DNA of 50,965 nucleotides from Castellaniella sp049673105 (lineage in GTDB: Bacteria; Pseudomonadota; Gammaproteobacteria; Burkholderiales; Burkholderiaceae_B), in the NCBI RefSeq assembly GCF_049673105.1, contig NZ_JBATXG010000016.1:1-50965 (forward strand). Direction: 5' to 3'. The notes beneath the pieces were generated by a model that saw only the letters and a program-made list of their open reading frames with translations, was not told the DNA's origin and did not search any database. The position numbers and the translations under genes were made by a program. Shown here piece after piece: positions 17,048 to 26,734 of this stretch; positions within the stretch are counted from its first letter, which is position 1; every line of letters begins with the position of its first letter.

Positions 17048-18370
17048 CTAGTTCGAGTACGGGCTGCGCATCAGCGAATCCAGGCCCGAGGGCACGCCCC
17101 GGGCCGAGGACTGACTGGATGGGGCCGTCTTGGACGTCGCTGCCTGGGCGCCGCCAGCGCCTGCCGCACTGACAGGAGAACTACTGGACGAAGACGAACC
17201 CGATGAGGCATCGGCTGCCGAACCGGAACCCGTCCCGCTACGGGCGGCTTGGCTCATGATCTTGTCCAGCGGCAGATACAGCATATTGTTGCCCACTGGC
17301 GCATCGATCATGACCTTGGCCGTGTCGCTCAAGAGATCCTGCATGGTTTCCAGATAGATACGTTCGCGTGTAATGGCCGGCGCCTTGGCGTATTCGGCTG
17401 CCACGCTGTCAAAGCGCGACGTATTACCCTGCGCCTGGCCGATGACCTTGGCGCTGTAGCCTTCGGCTTCCTGGACCATGCGGGCCGCCTGGCCTTCCGC
17501 CTCGGGCAGAACCTGGCTGGCGTAGGCATTACCTTCGTTGATCTGGCGTTCACGATCCTGACCGGCCTTCACGGCGTCGTCAAAGGCGGCCTGCACCTGT
17601 TCCGGCGGCTGCACGTTCTGGATGGCGACGGTGGAAATCTGAATACCGGTGTTGTAGCGATCCAGGATGCTTTGCGCCAAAGTCTGGACTTCGGCAGCGA
17701 CTTCGGTCCGCCCGGAATACAAGACGAAGTCCATGGGTTTACGCCCCACGATTTCGCGCATGCCGGTTTCTGCGGCCTGACGCACGGACTCGTCCGGCTG
17801 ACTGGTATTGAACAGGTAGTCCGGCGCCCCGTCGGGACGCAAGCGGTACTGCACCACGAACTGCACATCGACGATATTTTCATCGTTGGTCAGCATCAGG
17901 GATTCAGACAGGACTTTGTTGCGCGAGGATCCCCGAAAGCCGACTTCGAAGGTGCGCAGCTGGGAAATATTGACGTCCTGGGAATTCTCGATCGGGTACG
18001 GCAGGCGCCACTGCAGACCAGGGCTGAGTGTATGGGTGTATTGCCCGAAACGCGTGACCACGGCCACCTGGCCTTCCTGGACGATCATGAAACCGCTGGC
18101 CAGCCACAACAAAGCGGCCAGCACGATCAAGAGAATCACGAAACGCGGCGAAGGCCCCGGCAGGGACGGCAGACCGCCGCCCGAGGGCATGCGCGGGCCA
18201 CGCCCGCCGCCTCGCTTGCCGAACAGGCCGCCCAGGCGCTTGTTGAAGTCGCGCCAGACCTCGTCCAGATCGGGCGGACCGCCGGCAGGGTTGGGCTTGT
18301 TGGAAGGCTCGTTATCCTGATTCTGTTGACCACGCCCCCAGCCCGGATCATTCAGGTTGAACAGTTTCAT
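17048..18370 (-). CDS. hflK: FtsH protease activity modulator HflK
   Basis: HflK partners HflC in the FtsH-associated SPFH complex. The 440-aa protein has a Gly/Pro-rich cytoplasmic N-terminus (1-75), one membrane segment (about 77-97), an SPFH domain starting MIVQEGQVAVVTRFGQYTHTL, a long helix and a Ser/Ala-rich, probably disordered C-terminus. The start at ATG 18370 (MKLFNLNDPGWGRG) matches the family and lies inside the 3' end of hflX, a 23-bp overlap. An ATG 9 bases earlier is an alternative. Confidence 0.94.
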   Translation of the reverse strand: MKLFNLNDPGWGRGQQNQDNEPSNKPNPAGGPPDLDEVWRDFNKRLGGLFGKRGGGRGPRMPSGGGLPSLPGPSPRFVILLIVLAALLWLASGFMIVQEGQVAVVTRFGQYTHTLSPGLQWRLPYPIENSQDVNISQLRTFEVGFRGSSRNKVLSESLMLTNDENIVDVQFVVQYRLRPDGAPDYLFNTSQPDESVRQAAETGMREIVGRKPMDFVLYSGRTEVAAEVQTLAQSILDRYNTGIQISTVAIQNVQPPEQVQAAFDDAVKAGQDRERQINEGNAYASQVLPEAEGQAARMVQEAEGYSAKVIGQAQGNTSRFDSVAAEYAKAPAITRERIYLETMQDLLSDTAKVMIDAPVGNNMLYLPLDKIMSQAARSGTGSGSAADASSGSSSSSSSPVSAAGAGGAQAATSKTAPSSQSSARGVPSGLDSLMRSPYSN

Positions 18371-19451
18371 TCCACGCATTGTTTCCCGTAGGCTCCCCAA
18401 ATTCTGCAATCGACCGCCGCAAGCCGTCGAGACCGCTGCGCTGCAGCGCACTGACAAAGACTCGCGCAATCGTACCATGTTCATTTCGTTCGACCCGCGG
18501 TTCATATCCCGCCGTGTCGATTTTGTTATAGACACGGATTTGCGGAATCTCATCCGCGCCGATGTCTTTCAGCACCTTGTTGACTTCGTTCGCCTGCTCG
18601 TCGCGCTGCGGACTGGCGGCATCGATCACGTGCAGCAGCAGATCGGCATGCACGGTTTCTTCCAGAGTCGCCCGAAACGCCGCCACCAGCAGCGGCGGCA
18701 GAGACCGGATGAATCCCACCGTATCGGATACCACGACCTGCCCCGCGCCTTCGATCCAGACGCGACGCGTAGTGGTGTCCAGCGTGGCGAACAGCTGATC
18801 GGCAGCATAGGCGTCGGCCCGTGTCAGGGCATTGAATAGCGTCGATTTCCCCGCATTGGTATACCCCACCAGAGACACCGACAAGGTCTGTCCTCGCACC
18901 CTGGCGCGCCGCTGCGTCAGACGCTGGCGCTGCAGACGATCCAGCTTTTCACGCAAGGCCTTGACCCGGACGCCGATCAGACGCCGGTCGGTCTCCAATT
19001 GGGATTCGCCGGGCCCGCGCACGCCGATCCCGCCCCGTTGGCGTTCCAGGTGAGTCCACATGCGCGTCAGGCGGGTAGATAGATGCTGCAGCTGCGCCAG
19101 TTCGACCTGCACCTTCCCTTCGTGACTTTTGGCCCTGAGGGCAAAAATATCCAGGATCAGGGCGACGCGATCGACGACCCGGACCTCGAAGTGACGTTCC
19201 AGATTGCGCTGCTGCGCCGGGGTCAGCGGCTGGTCGAAGAGAACCACCTGCGCATCCACGGCTTTGACCAGCGCGGCGGCCTCTTCGATTTTGCCGGATC
19301 CGATGAACCCCGCCGCATCCGGCCTGCTGCGCCGAACCACCAGCACTTCGGCGATATCCGCCCCCGCGCCGCGAGCCAGCATCAGGAATTCTTCGGCATG
19401 CGCCGTGTAGTCGGGATCCCCCAGATCGACGCTGATGACCAGGGATTTCAT
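18348..19451 (-). CDS. hflX: Ribosome-associated GTPase HflX
   Basis: HflX is an Obg-related GTPase that splits stalled or stressed ribosomes. The 367-aa protein has the N-terminal HflX domain, a coiled linker (LREKLDRLQRQRLTQRRAR), then the G domain with G1 GYTNAGKST (near 197-205), G3 DTVGF and G4 NKID. I chose ATG 19451 over the upstream TTG because GGGGGA lies six bases before it. Standard neighbours hfq (upstream) and hflK (overlapping downstream) support the call. Confidence 0.96.
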   Translation of the reverse strand: MKSLVISVDLGDPDYTAHAEEFLMLARGAGADIAEVLVVRRSRPDAAGFIGSGKIEEAAALVKAVDAQVVLFDQPLTPAQQRNLERHFEVRVVDRVALILDIFALRAKSHEGKVQVELAQLQHLSTRLTRMWTHLERQRGGIGVRGPGESQLETDRRLIGVRVKALREKLDRLQRQRLTQRRARVRGQTLSVSLVGYTNAGKSTLFNALTRADAYAADQLFATLDTTTRRVWIEGAGQVVVSDTVGFIRSLPPLLVAAFRATLEETVHADLLLHVIDAASPQRDEQANEVNKVLKDIGADEIPQIRVYNKIDTAGYEPRVERNEHGTIARVFVSALQRSGLDGLRRSIAEFGEPTGNNAWNETVQPE

Positions 19452-19541
19452 CGCCAATCCCCCGTTGCGTTGGAAATAAAAGGAATGCCCGCCAGGGCAA
19501 GCTGCGCGGCGGGCAAAGTCGGCACTACATCCGCAATGGAT

Positions 19542-19778
19542 TTATTCAGCAGAGTCGTCCACCTGGAAGGAGACCGGGCGGGCCGGCACGACCGTGGAAA
19601 TAGCGTGCTTGTAGACCATCTGCGTGACGGTATTACGCAGCAGCACGACATACTGATCGAAAGATTCAACCTGGCCCTGCAATTTGATGCCATTGACCAG
19701 ATAGATCGAGACAGGTACATGGTCCTTGCGCAAGGCGTTGAGAAACGGGTCTTGAAGAATTTGCCCTTTATTGCTCAT
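19542..19778 (-). CDS. hfq: RNA chaperone Hfq
   Basis: Hfq is a hexameric Sm-like protein that pairs small RNAs with mRNAs. The 78-aa protein starts MSNKGQILQDPFLNALRKDHVPVS and contains the Sm1 motif, with IKLQGQVESFDQYVVLL, and the Sm2 VYKHAISTVVP. The C-terminal tail is short, as usual in betaproteobacteria. A GGAG site precedes the ATG. It heads the hflX-K-C cluster. Confidence 0.98.
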   Translation of the reverse strand: MSNKGQILQDPFLNALRKDHVPVSIYLVNGIKLQGQVESFDQYVVLLRNTVTQMVYKHAISTVVPARPVSFQVDDSAE

Positions 19779-19832
19779 GAACGAGGCTCCGGTTATTGAA
19801 GTTATACGTGGCGTATTTTAATGCGATTCATG

Positions 19833-19864
19833 CGCAGCAGCACGGTCGTAACCGTGCTGCTGCG
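19833..19864 (-). terminator. Hairpin after hisC
   Basis: A perfect 14-bp stem with a 4-nt loop (CGTA) begins 12 nt past the hisC stop. No U-tract follows directly on the minus strand. It may partly terminate the long rlmN-hisC transcript or stabilise its 3' end, upstream of hfq. Confidence 0.55.
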
Positions 19865-19875
19865 TGTTGAATTCA

Positions 19876-20952
19876 TCAGGCGGATAAAACGGCTTTTAGC
19901 GTATCACACAAGCGGGTGCACTGTTCCGGCGTGCCCACGGTGATCCGCAGATATTGTTCGGTGCGCGGTGTCTGGAAATGCCGCACCAAGATGCCCTGCT
20001 CGCGCAGGTTCCGGGCAATCTCGCTGGCGTCCTGCCGACGATGGCGGGCAAAGACGAAATTCGTCTGCGATGGCAGCACATCAAAGCCCAGGGACTGCAA
20101 ATCCTGCGCCAGCTGTTCCCTGGCGTCGATGACCGCACGGCGCGTGCGCTCGAACCAGGCATCGTCTTCGATCGAGGCTTGGGCGCCGGCCAGCGCCACG
20201 CGATCCATGGGATAGGAATTGAAGCTGTCCTTGACTCGCAGCAGCCCGGCGACCAGATCACTGGACGCCAGCGCATAACCGACCCGCAGACCGGCCAGGG
20301 AGCGGGACTTGGACAGGGTATGTACGACCAGCAGATTGGGAAATTCCCCCAACAAGGCGGCAGCGGATTGCGCTCCGAAATCCACATAGGCCTCGTCTAC
20401 CACCACTGCGCTGTCCGGATGCGCACGGGCGATGGCGGCAATCGCGTCCAGCCCCAGGGCGCGACCAGTCGGCGCATTCGGGTTGGCAAAGATGATGCCG
20501 GCGGGTTCCTGGTCGACGGCCTGCGTATAGTCCGACACACGCAGGCTGAAATCATCGGCCAGCGGAATCAGACGATGCGGGACATCGTAGAAACGGCAAT
20601 AGGTGCGGTAAAAGCTGTAGGTGACATCCGGCATCCACAGCAGGCGCCCAGCGCGCAGAAACAGAGCCTTGAACACATGCGCCAGGATTTCGTCTGAACC
20701 ATTGCCCAAGAACACCTGATCAGCCTGCAGGTGATAGCGCCGCGCAATCGCCTGGCGCAGGCCCAGGGCCTGATAGTCGGGATACAGACGCAGATCATCC
20801 GTCAGCGCCGCCCGCATGGCCTCGATCGCCTTGGGCGAAGGGCCATAGGGATTTTCGTTGGTGTTCAGCTTGAGCAGGTTCGGAATCTGCGCCTGTTCGC
20901 CCGGCACATACGGAATCAGGCCAGCGACTTCATCGCTCCAGAGCGTGCTCAC
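19876..20952 (-). CDS. hisC: Histidinol-phosphate aminotransferase
   Basis: This PLP enzyme converts imidazole acetol phosphate and glutamate to histidinol phosphate. At 358 aa it is a normal HisC. The N-terminal LNTNENPYGPSP motif and the PLP-binding Lys215 in HTLSKSRSLAGLRVGYA are clear. The start is GTG, overlapping the der stop as GTGA. It lies between der and hfq, an order known in Bordetella relatives, apart from the main histidine operon. Confidence 0.94.
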   Translation of the reverse strand: MSTLWSDEVAGLIPYVPGEQAQIPNLLKLNTNENPYGPSPKAIEAMRAALTDDLRLYPDYQALGLRQAIARRYHLQADQVFLGNGSDEILAHVFKALFLRAGRLLWMPDVTYSFYRTYCRFYDVPHRLIPLADDFSLRVSDYTQAVDQEPAGIIFANPNAPTGRALGLDAIAAIARAHPDSAVVVDEAYVDFGAQSAAALLGEFPNLLVVHTLSKSRSLAGLRVGYALASSDLVAGLLRVKDSFNSYPMDRVALAGAQASIEDDAWFERTRRAVIDAREQLAQDLQSLGFDVLPSQTNFVFARHRRQDASEIARNLREQGILVRHFQTPRTEQYLRITVGTPEQCTRLCDTLKAVLSA

Positions 20953-22343
20953 GAATTGTTATCCTTCAGATAGGGGTTATGCGAGGATTTGAATTCGATG
21001 CTCAAGGGAGTGCCAGCCAGTTTGAATGCCTCGCGAAACTGGCCTTCCAGATAGCGCCGGTAGGAATCGGGCACCGCATCCAGGGCATTGCCGTGGATGA
21101 TGATGCGCGGCGGGTTCTGTCCGCCCTGATGGGCGTAGCGCATCTTGGGCCGAAAAATGCCTTTGCGCGGCGGCGGTTGTTGTTCGATGGCAGCCTGCAA
21201 GGTCCGGGTCAATTTGGGGGTGGACAGTTTGGCAAAAGCCGCTGCGTGCGCGGCTTCGACGGCCTTCAGCACCGGCCCCACCCCCTGCCCCTTCAGGGCC
21301 GACAGGTGCAACACGCGGGCAAAGGACAGAAACCGCAGCTTGCGGTCATATTCGCGCTGCACCCATTCGCGCTGCTCGCTGTCGATGGCATCCCATTTGT
21401 TCAGCCCGACCACCAAGGCGCGACCGGCCTCCGTGGCAAAACCCGCGATGTGCGCATCCTGATCGGAAATCCCGTCTTGCGCGTCGATCAGCAAGAGCAC
21501 GACGTTGGCGGCCTCGATGGCCTGCAGGGTCTTGATGACGGAAAATTTCTCGACCGTTTCAAATACCTTGCCCCGGCGGCGCAAACCTGCCGTATCGATC
21601 AAGGTATAGCGGCGATTGGCGCGTTCGAATTCAATTTCAATGGCATCGCGCGTCGTGCCGGGCATGTCGTACGCAATGACGCGCTCTTCCCCGACCAGCG
21701 TATTGATGAGGGTCGATTTCCCGACGTTCGGACGCCCGGCGATCGCCAGTTTGATGCGGTGATCGACCGGTGCGCCGTCTTCATCCGGCGCAGATTCATC
21801 GACCGGAGCGTCGAGCGCTTCCTGGCGCGCCTGCGCCAACTGGGCCGCCAGCGCCTCGTCGACCAGGGCGGACACACCGTCTCCGTGCGCGGCAGAGATC
21901 GGGTGCGGCTCGCCCAGCCCCAGCTCATGGAACTGCGCCAGATCCGCATGGTGGCGCATGCCTTCGGCCTTGTTCACGGCCAGCAGCACGCGCTGCCCCG
22001 ATTTGCGCAACAGACGGGCGATCTCGTGATCATGGGCATTGATGCCTTCGCGCCCATCCACCAAAAACAGCACCACGTCGGATTCCGCGATGGCCTGCGC
22101 CGTCTGGCGGGCCATTTCCACCAGGATGCCCCGAGTGGCGACCGGCTCGAAGCCGCCGGTATCGACCACGATGAAGGGGAAATCCCCGACCCTGCCTTCG
22201 CCGTAGTGGCGATCACGCGTCAGACCCGAAATATTGGCCACCAAGGCTGCGCGGGACCGCGTCAGGCGATTGAACAGGGTCGATTTGCCGACATTGGTGC
22301 GCCCGACCAGGGCCACCACCGGCTTGAAATGCAAATCAGTCAC
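20949..22343 (-). CDS. der: Ribosome biogenesis GTPase Der (EngA)
   Basis: Der is a double-GTPase needed for 50S subunit maturation. The 464-aa protein has two G domains: the first G1 GRTNVGKST at residues 14-22, the second GRPNVGKST near 203, followed by a KH-like C-terminal domain. An acidic linker joins the G domains. The start is GTG and overlaps the 3' end of bamB by 8 bp; its stop overlaps the hisC start. The gene is essential in most bacteria. Confidence 0.97.
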   Translation of the reverse strand: MTDLHFKPVVALVGRTNVGKSTLFNRLTRSRAALVANISGLTRDRHYGEGRVGDFPFIVVDTGGFEPVATRGILVEMARQTAQAIAESDVVLFLVDGREGINAHDHEIARLLRKSGQRVLLAVNKAEGMRHHADLAQFHELGLGEPHPISAAHGDGVSALVDEALAAQLAQARQEALDAPVDESAPDEDGAPVDHRIKLAIAGRPNVGKSTLINTLVGEERVIAYDMPGTTRDAIEIEFERANRRYTLIDTAGLRRRGKVFETVEKFSVIKTLQAIEAANVVLLLIDAQDGISDQDAHIAGFATEAGRALVVGLNKWDAIDSEQREWVQREYDRKLRFLSFARVLHLSALKGQGVGPVLKAVEAAHAAAFAKLSTPKLTRTLQAAIEQQPPPRKGIFRPKMRYAHQGGQNPPRIIIHGNALDAVPDSYRRYLEGQFREAFKLAGTPLSIEFKSSHNPYLKDNNS

Positions 22344-23487
22344 TCACACCCACCAGCATCAGATTGCCGCTGCTCGTCTGCACCACGACCCCTTTGGGCG
22401 TAGTCAGCAACGCGGACGTAATCGGCCCGCCGCCCACCTGCACCCTGGCCATCAGGCTGCCGTCGGCGCGGGACAGGAAGTGCAGGTAGCCTTGATAGTC
22501 ACCCACCGCCACCGCGCGCCCGACCAAGGCCGGTGCGCTCAGGCGCCGGTTCAGCAGCGCGGACTGTCGCCATAGTTCATGGCCGTCTCTCAGATCCAGC
22601 GCTCGGACCGTATCCCGCATATCCGGCAGATACAGGCGCTGACCATCGGTCGTCATGCCGGAGGCCGAGGCCACATCCTGCCCCCAGACGGCGCGACCGC
22701 CCTGCGAGAGATCAAAACAACTGGTGCGCCCCTGATAGCTGACCCCGCACAGCAAGGGCCCCACCAGCAGCGGTTCACCGACCACATCGCTGATGCGTTC
22801 CAGATCGGAGGCCCCGCGTGAAGCCGAAATCGAACCTTCCCAACGCACTGCGCCCGAGGCTGCGTCAATGGCCATCAGGCGGCCATTGGGCATACCGGCA
22901 ATCAGCAGATTAGGTGCCATCACCATGCGGATGCTGGTGCGTAGCGCCAACGCCGGGCCGGGCCGCTGAACGCTCCAGCGCAATTTGCCGGTCGATTCGT
23001 CGAACGCCTGTATCCGGTAATCGGTGGTGCGCACAGCGACGATGCCATTGCCCACGGCGGGCGGTACGCTGACGGCGCTGGCCGCCTGGCTCCGCCAGAT
23101 TTCCTTGCCCTGGGCGTCGTAAGCCACCACCATGCCCTGGCGGGTGACGACCGCTGTCGTGCGACCGTCGCTGCCGGCCCCGGACTGCAGGGCTTCGTCG
23201 CCCGCCCGCCAACGCAGGGCGCCAGAGGCCAGATCCACCGCCGCGACAGCCCCGGAAGGCGTGGCGGCATAGATCGTCTCGCCCACCAGCTGGGGCTCGA
23301 AGCCATAATCCCCGCCACTGCCGATCGATGTCGACCAGCGGGTCGTCACCGAGAGCGTGGGCGAGTAATCCGTGAGCGGCGCAGGATCGAAGCGGGCATC
23401 GTGGGTGGAAAACAGGCCGCAGCCGGACAAACCCGCTACCGCCAGACCCAGGACGGCGGCGCGAAACAGACGAACAGGGGTACGCAT
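22336..23487 (-). CDS. bamB: Outer membrane protein assembly factor BamB
   Basis: BamB is a lipoprotein of the BAM complex that inserts beta-barrel proteins into the outer membrane. The 383-aa protein has a signal peptide with lipobox LSGC (lipidated Cys23) and then PQQ-like beta-propeller repeats, seen as recurring blocks such as VAAVDLASGALRWRAGD, MAIDAASGAVRWEGS and VRALDLRDGHELWRQ. It lies between yfgM and der, the standard arrangement, with a 5-bp gap from yfgM. Confidence 0.95.
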   Translation of the reverse strand: MRTPVRLFRAAVLGLAVAGLSGCGLFSTHDARFDPAPLTDYSPTLSVTTRWSTSIGSGGDYGFEPQLVGETIYAATPSGAVAAVDLASGALRWRAGDEALQSGAGSDGRTTAVVTRQGMVVAYDAQGKEIWRSQAASAVSVPPAVGNGIVAVRTTDYRIQAFDESTGKLRWSVQRPGPALALRTSIRMVMAPNLLIAGMPNGRLMAIDAASGAVRWEGSISASRGASDLERISDVVGEPLLVGPLLCGVSYQGRTSCFDLSQGGRAVWGQDVASASGMTTDGQRLYLPDMRDTVRALDLRDGHELWRQSALLNRRLSAPALVGRAVAVGDYQGYLHFLSRADGSLMARVQVGGGPITSALLTTPKGVVVQTSSGNLMLVGVSD

Positions 23488-23492
23488 GGGGC

Positions 23493-24131
23493 TTAGGCTC
23501 CGTTCAAGGCGTCGATTTTCAGCTGAATGATCTGGGCGGCAGGATCGGCACCCAGGTCCTTGAGCGCCTCGCGCCAGGCCTGGACTGCCTGATCGGCATG
23601 TCCCTGGGCCGCCAGCACGTCGCCGCGCCGGTCGGCATACAGTCCGGCAAACCCGTCGGGCGCAGCGCCCTGCACCTGGGCCAGCGCCAGATCATACTGT
23701 TTCTGCGTCAACAACACCCCAGCCAGTCGCAGGCGGGCCACCGCCTGGACAGCGGGCGCCGTGCCGTCACGCACCAGCCATTCCAGTTGCTCGCGGGCGC
23801 CATCCAGGTCCTTGCGTTCCTGCAACGCCCACGCAGCCACCAGCACGCCGCGCGCCGCATAGCCGGAACTGGCGTAGTCGGTGCGCAAGGCCGTGCTGGC
23901 CGCCTTGATGCGGGTGACGGCGTCGTCGCCCTGCTGACCAGCCGCTGTTTCCAGGGCTTCGTAATAGCCCATGGCCTGCCCCGCCTGGTGCGAGGCATAC
24001 CACTGCCAGCCGCGCCAGCCGGCAAAGGCCGCCACCACCACCAGCACCAGAGCCATGCTGAGCGTGCCATAGCGTTCCCACCAGGCCTTCAGCGCGTCAA
24101 TTTTTTCCTGTTCTTCGAGATCGTATGCCAT
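23493..24131 (-). CDS. YfgM-like tetratricopeptide membrane protein
   Basis: This 212-aa protein has a short cytoplasmic N-terminus, one membrane segment (about residues 23-43, LSMALVLVVVAAFAGW) and a periplasmic domain of TPR-type helices. It matches the YfgM family (ancillary SecYEG translocon subunit, partner of PpiD). Position between hisS and bamB is conserved across gamma- and betaproteobacteria, which supports the call. Exact function in this organism is inferred from the family. Confidence 0.88.
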   Translation of the reverse strand: MAYDLEEQEKIDALKAWWERYGTLSMALVLVVVAAFAGWRGWQWYASHQAGQAMGYYEALETAAGQQGDDAVTRIKAASTALRTDYASSGYAARGVLVAAWALQERKDLDGAREQLEWLVRDGTAPAVQAVARLRLAGVLLTQKQYDLALAQVQGAAPDGFAGLYADRRGDVLAAQGHADQAVQAWREALKDLGADPAAQIIQLKIDALNGA

Positions 24132-24139
24132 GCCTGTAA

Positions 24140-25423
24140 TCAGATCCTTTGCTTGAGGTGATGCGCGAGCTGGTCGAAAGCGACCGATTCCTGCTGCGAG
24201 TCTGCTGGGATGTCACCCCGCAGCCATTTCACGGTGGCGGCCCCCGAGGCCAGTTCGTCGCCGCCGATGATCACGGCTGCCGCCGCCCCGCTGGCGTCCG
24301 CGCGGCGAAATTGTGATTTAAACCCAGTCGAGCCGGCATGGACAAGTGCCCGGATGCCCTCATCCCTAAGGGATTCGGCCAGGCGGGCAGCCTGCCGCTG
24401 GCCATCGTCGCCCTGATGCACGAGATACACCTGGCATTCGGCAGGTGCTGTGGCCTGCGCGTCCTGCTGCCAGAGATCCAGGAGACGTTCCATGCCGATG
24501 GCAAACCCGACCGCCGGGGCCGGCTTGCCGCCCAACAACTCAACCAGGCCATCATAACGACCGCCGCCGCACACGGTGCCCTGAGCGCCCAGGCGATCCG
24601 TCACCCATTCGAAAACGGTCAGGTTGTAATAATCCAGCCCGCGCACCAAACGCGGGTTCAGGGTATAGGCGATGCCGGCATCATCCAGGCGATCGCACAG
24701 CCCCTGATAATGCGCCAGGGATTCGGCGCCCAGGAAATCGAACAGACGCGGAGCCGCGTCAGCCATGTCCTGCATGGCCGGGTTTTTCGTATCCAGCACC
24801 CGCAGGGGATTGCTATGCATGCGGCGCCGTGCTTCGTCGTCGAACACGTCCACATGCTGTTCCAGGTGCTTGATCAGTGCGGCGCGATGCGCGGCGCGTT
24901 CAGCCGGCTGCCCCAGGGAATTCAATTCCAGACGAATATCGTTCAGCCCCAGCAGACGCCACAGCCGGGCCAGCATGAGGATCAGCTCGGCATCCACATC
25001 GGGCCCAGGAAAACCCAAGGCTTCGACGTCGATCTGGTGAAACTGGCGATAACGCCCGCGCTGGGGACGTTCGTGCCGGAATACCGGCCCCATGGCGTAG
25101 ATACGGCGTGGCCGGTCATATAAAAAATTGTGCTCGATCGCCGAACGCACGATACCCGCCGTGAATTCCGGGCGCATGGTCAGACGCTCGTCGTTCAGGG
25201 GATCGACGAAGGAATACATTTCTTTTTCGACGATGTCGGTGACTTCGCCGATGCCCCGGGTGAACAGACGCGTCTGTTCCAGAACCGGCGTGCGCATGTT
25301 CTGGTAGCCATAGCCAGCCAGCCAGTCGCGCACCAGGGATTCCAGTTGTTCCCAGCTCGCGGATTCGGGCGGCAGGGTATCTTTCATGCCGGTCAGACCG
25401 GCGACTTTCTTGAATTCGGACAT
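24140..25423 (-). CDS. hisS: Histidine--tRNA ligase
   Basis: This class II synthetase charges tRNA-His. The 427-aa protein begins with KVAGLTGMKDTLPPES and has motif 2 (FRHERPQRGRYRQFHQIDVE), the HisA box LVRGLDYYNLTVFEW, a GGRYDGLVE box and motif 3 (AVGFAIGMERLL). These intact motifs distinguish it from the HisZ paralogue at 14911. It sits 3 bp downstream of ispG. Confidence 0.97.
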   Translation of the reverse strand: MSEFKKVAGLTGMKDTLPPESASWEQLESLVRDWLAGYGYQNMRTPVLEQTRLFTRGIGEVTDIVEKEMYSFVDPLNDERLTMRPEFTAGIVRSAIEHNFLYDRPRRIYAMGPVFRHERPQRGRYRQFHQIDVEALGFPGPDVDAELILMLARLWRLLGLNDIRLELNSLGQPAERAAHRAALIKHLEQHVDVFDDEARRRMHSNPLRVLDTKNPAMQDMADAAPRLFDFLGAESLAHYQGLCDRLDDAGIAYTLNPRLVRGLDYYNLTVFEWVTDRLGAQGTVCGGGRYDGLVELLGGKPAPAVGFAIGMERLLDLWQQDAQATAPAECQVYLVHQGDDGQRQAARLAESLRDEGIRALVHAGSTGFKSQFRRADASGAAAAVIIGGDELASGAATVKWLRGDIPADSQQESVAFDQLAHHLKQRI

Positions 25424-25426
25424 GCC

Positions 25427-26734
25427 TCAACCTGCTTGGCGCGGCACGACGCCCGGACGATGAGTGGGCTGTTCGCCCGTCCCCTGCCCGTAGCGCCGCG
25501 CCACGTAGTCTTCCACAATCTGTTTGAATTCTTCTGCGATGGTATCGCCCTTGAGGGTGACGGTGCGCTGCCCATCGACATAGACCGGCGCAGCGGGAAT
25601 TTCGCCGGTGCCCGGCAGGCTGATGCCGATGTCTGCATGCCGGCTTTCGCCCGGTCCGTTGACCACGCAGCCCATGACGGCGACATGCATGCTTTCCACG
25701 CCCGGATATTGATTTTTCCAGACCGGCATCTGCGTGCGCAGATAGGCCTGAATGCTGGCGGCGAGTTCCTGGAACACGGTGCTGCTGGTGCGCCCGCAAC
25801 CCGGACACGCCACGACCATGGGGGTAAAGGCCCGCAGTCCCATGGTCTGCAAAATTTCCTGGGCCACGATGACTTCGCGGCTGCGATCACCGCCGGGTTC
25901 CGGCGTCAGGGAGATGCGGATCGTATCGCCGATGCCCTGTTGCAGCAAAACAGCCAGCGCCGCCGTGGACGCGACGATGCCTTTGGACCCCATGCCGGCT
26001 TCGGTCAGCCCCAGATGCAGCGGATAATCGCAGCGGTGCGACAGATCCTGGTAGACGGCGATCAAGTCCTGCACATGGCTGACCTTGCAGGACAGCACGA
26101 TGGCATTGCCCGGCAGACCCAGTTCCTCGGCGCGTTGCGCATTGCTGATGGCCGAGACCACCAGCGCGTCGCGCATCACGGCATTGGCGGTCCGGGGCGC
26201 CGCTTGCGCGGCGTTGTCATCCATCATCCGCGCCAGCAGTTCGTGATCCAGGCTGCCCCAGTTCACGCCGATGCGGATGGGTTTGTCGTAGCGGCAGGCC
26301 ACTTCGATCATCTGGGCGAAATTGTCGTCGCGGCGCTTGCCGCCGCCCATATTGCCCGGATTGATGCGGTATTTGGACAAGGCCTGGGCGCATTCTGGAA
26401 ACTGCGTCAGGAGCTTATGGCCGTTGTAATGAAAATCGCCCACCAAAGGGACGGGTACCCCCATGCGATCCAGCGCATTGCGCAGCGCTGCGACTTGCGC
26501 GGCGGCTTCGGGCGTATTGACCGTGATTCGCACCAATTCGGAACCCGCCTGCCACAATTCACGCACCTGCAGGGCGGTGGCTTCGGGGTCCGCCGTATCG
26601 GTATTGGTCATGGATTGCACCACGACCGGCGCATCACCCCCGACCTGCACCACATGATCGCCCCAGCGCACGTCGACCGCGCGCGTAGGACGACGGGCAG
26701 CCGCCGAAGGGTCGGTATTCACAGAAGACGTCAT
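25427..26734 (-). CDS. ispG: 4-hydroxy-3-methylbut-2-enyl diphosphate synthase (flavodoxin)
   Basis: IspG is the 4Fe-4S enzyme of the MEP isoprenoid pathway that converts MEcPP to HMBPP. The 435-aa protein has the N-terminal TIM barrel (VQSMTNTDTAD, INPGNMGGG) and a C-terminal cluster domain with cysteines in CPGCGR and MGCVVNGPGE. I chose ATG 26734, because it overlaps the rodZ-like stop as ATGA; the frame extends only 7 codons further. It is followed closely by hisS. Confidence 0.96.
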   Translation of the reverse strand: MTSSVNTDPSAAARRPTRAVDVRWGDHVVQVGGDAPVVVQSMTNTDTADPEATALQVRELWQAGSELVRITVNTPEAAAQVAALRNALDRMGVPVPLVGDFHYNGHKLLTQFPECAQALSKYRINPGNMGGGKRRDDNFAQMIEVACRYDKPIRIGVNWGSLDHELLARMMDDNAAQAAPRTANAVMRDALVVSAISNAQRAEELGLPGNAIVLSCKVSHVQDLIAVYQDLSHRCDYPLHLGLTEAGMGSKGIVASTAALAVLLQQGIGDTIRISLTPEPGGDRSREVIVAQEILQTMGLRAFTPMVVACPGCGRTSSTVFQELAASIQAYLRTQMPVWKNQYPGVESMHVAVMGCVVNGPGESRHADIGISLPGTGEIPAAPVYVDGQRTVTLKGDTIAEEFKQIVEDYVARRYGQGTGEQPTHRPGVVPRQAG

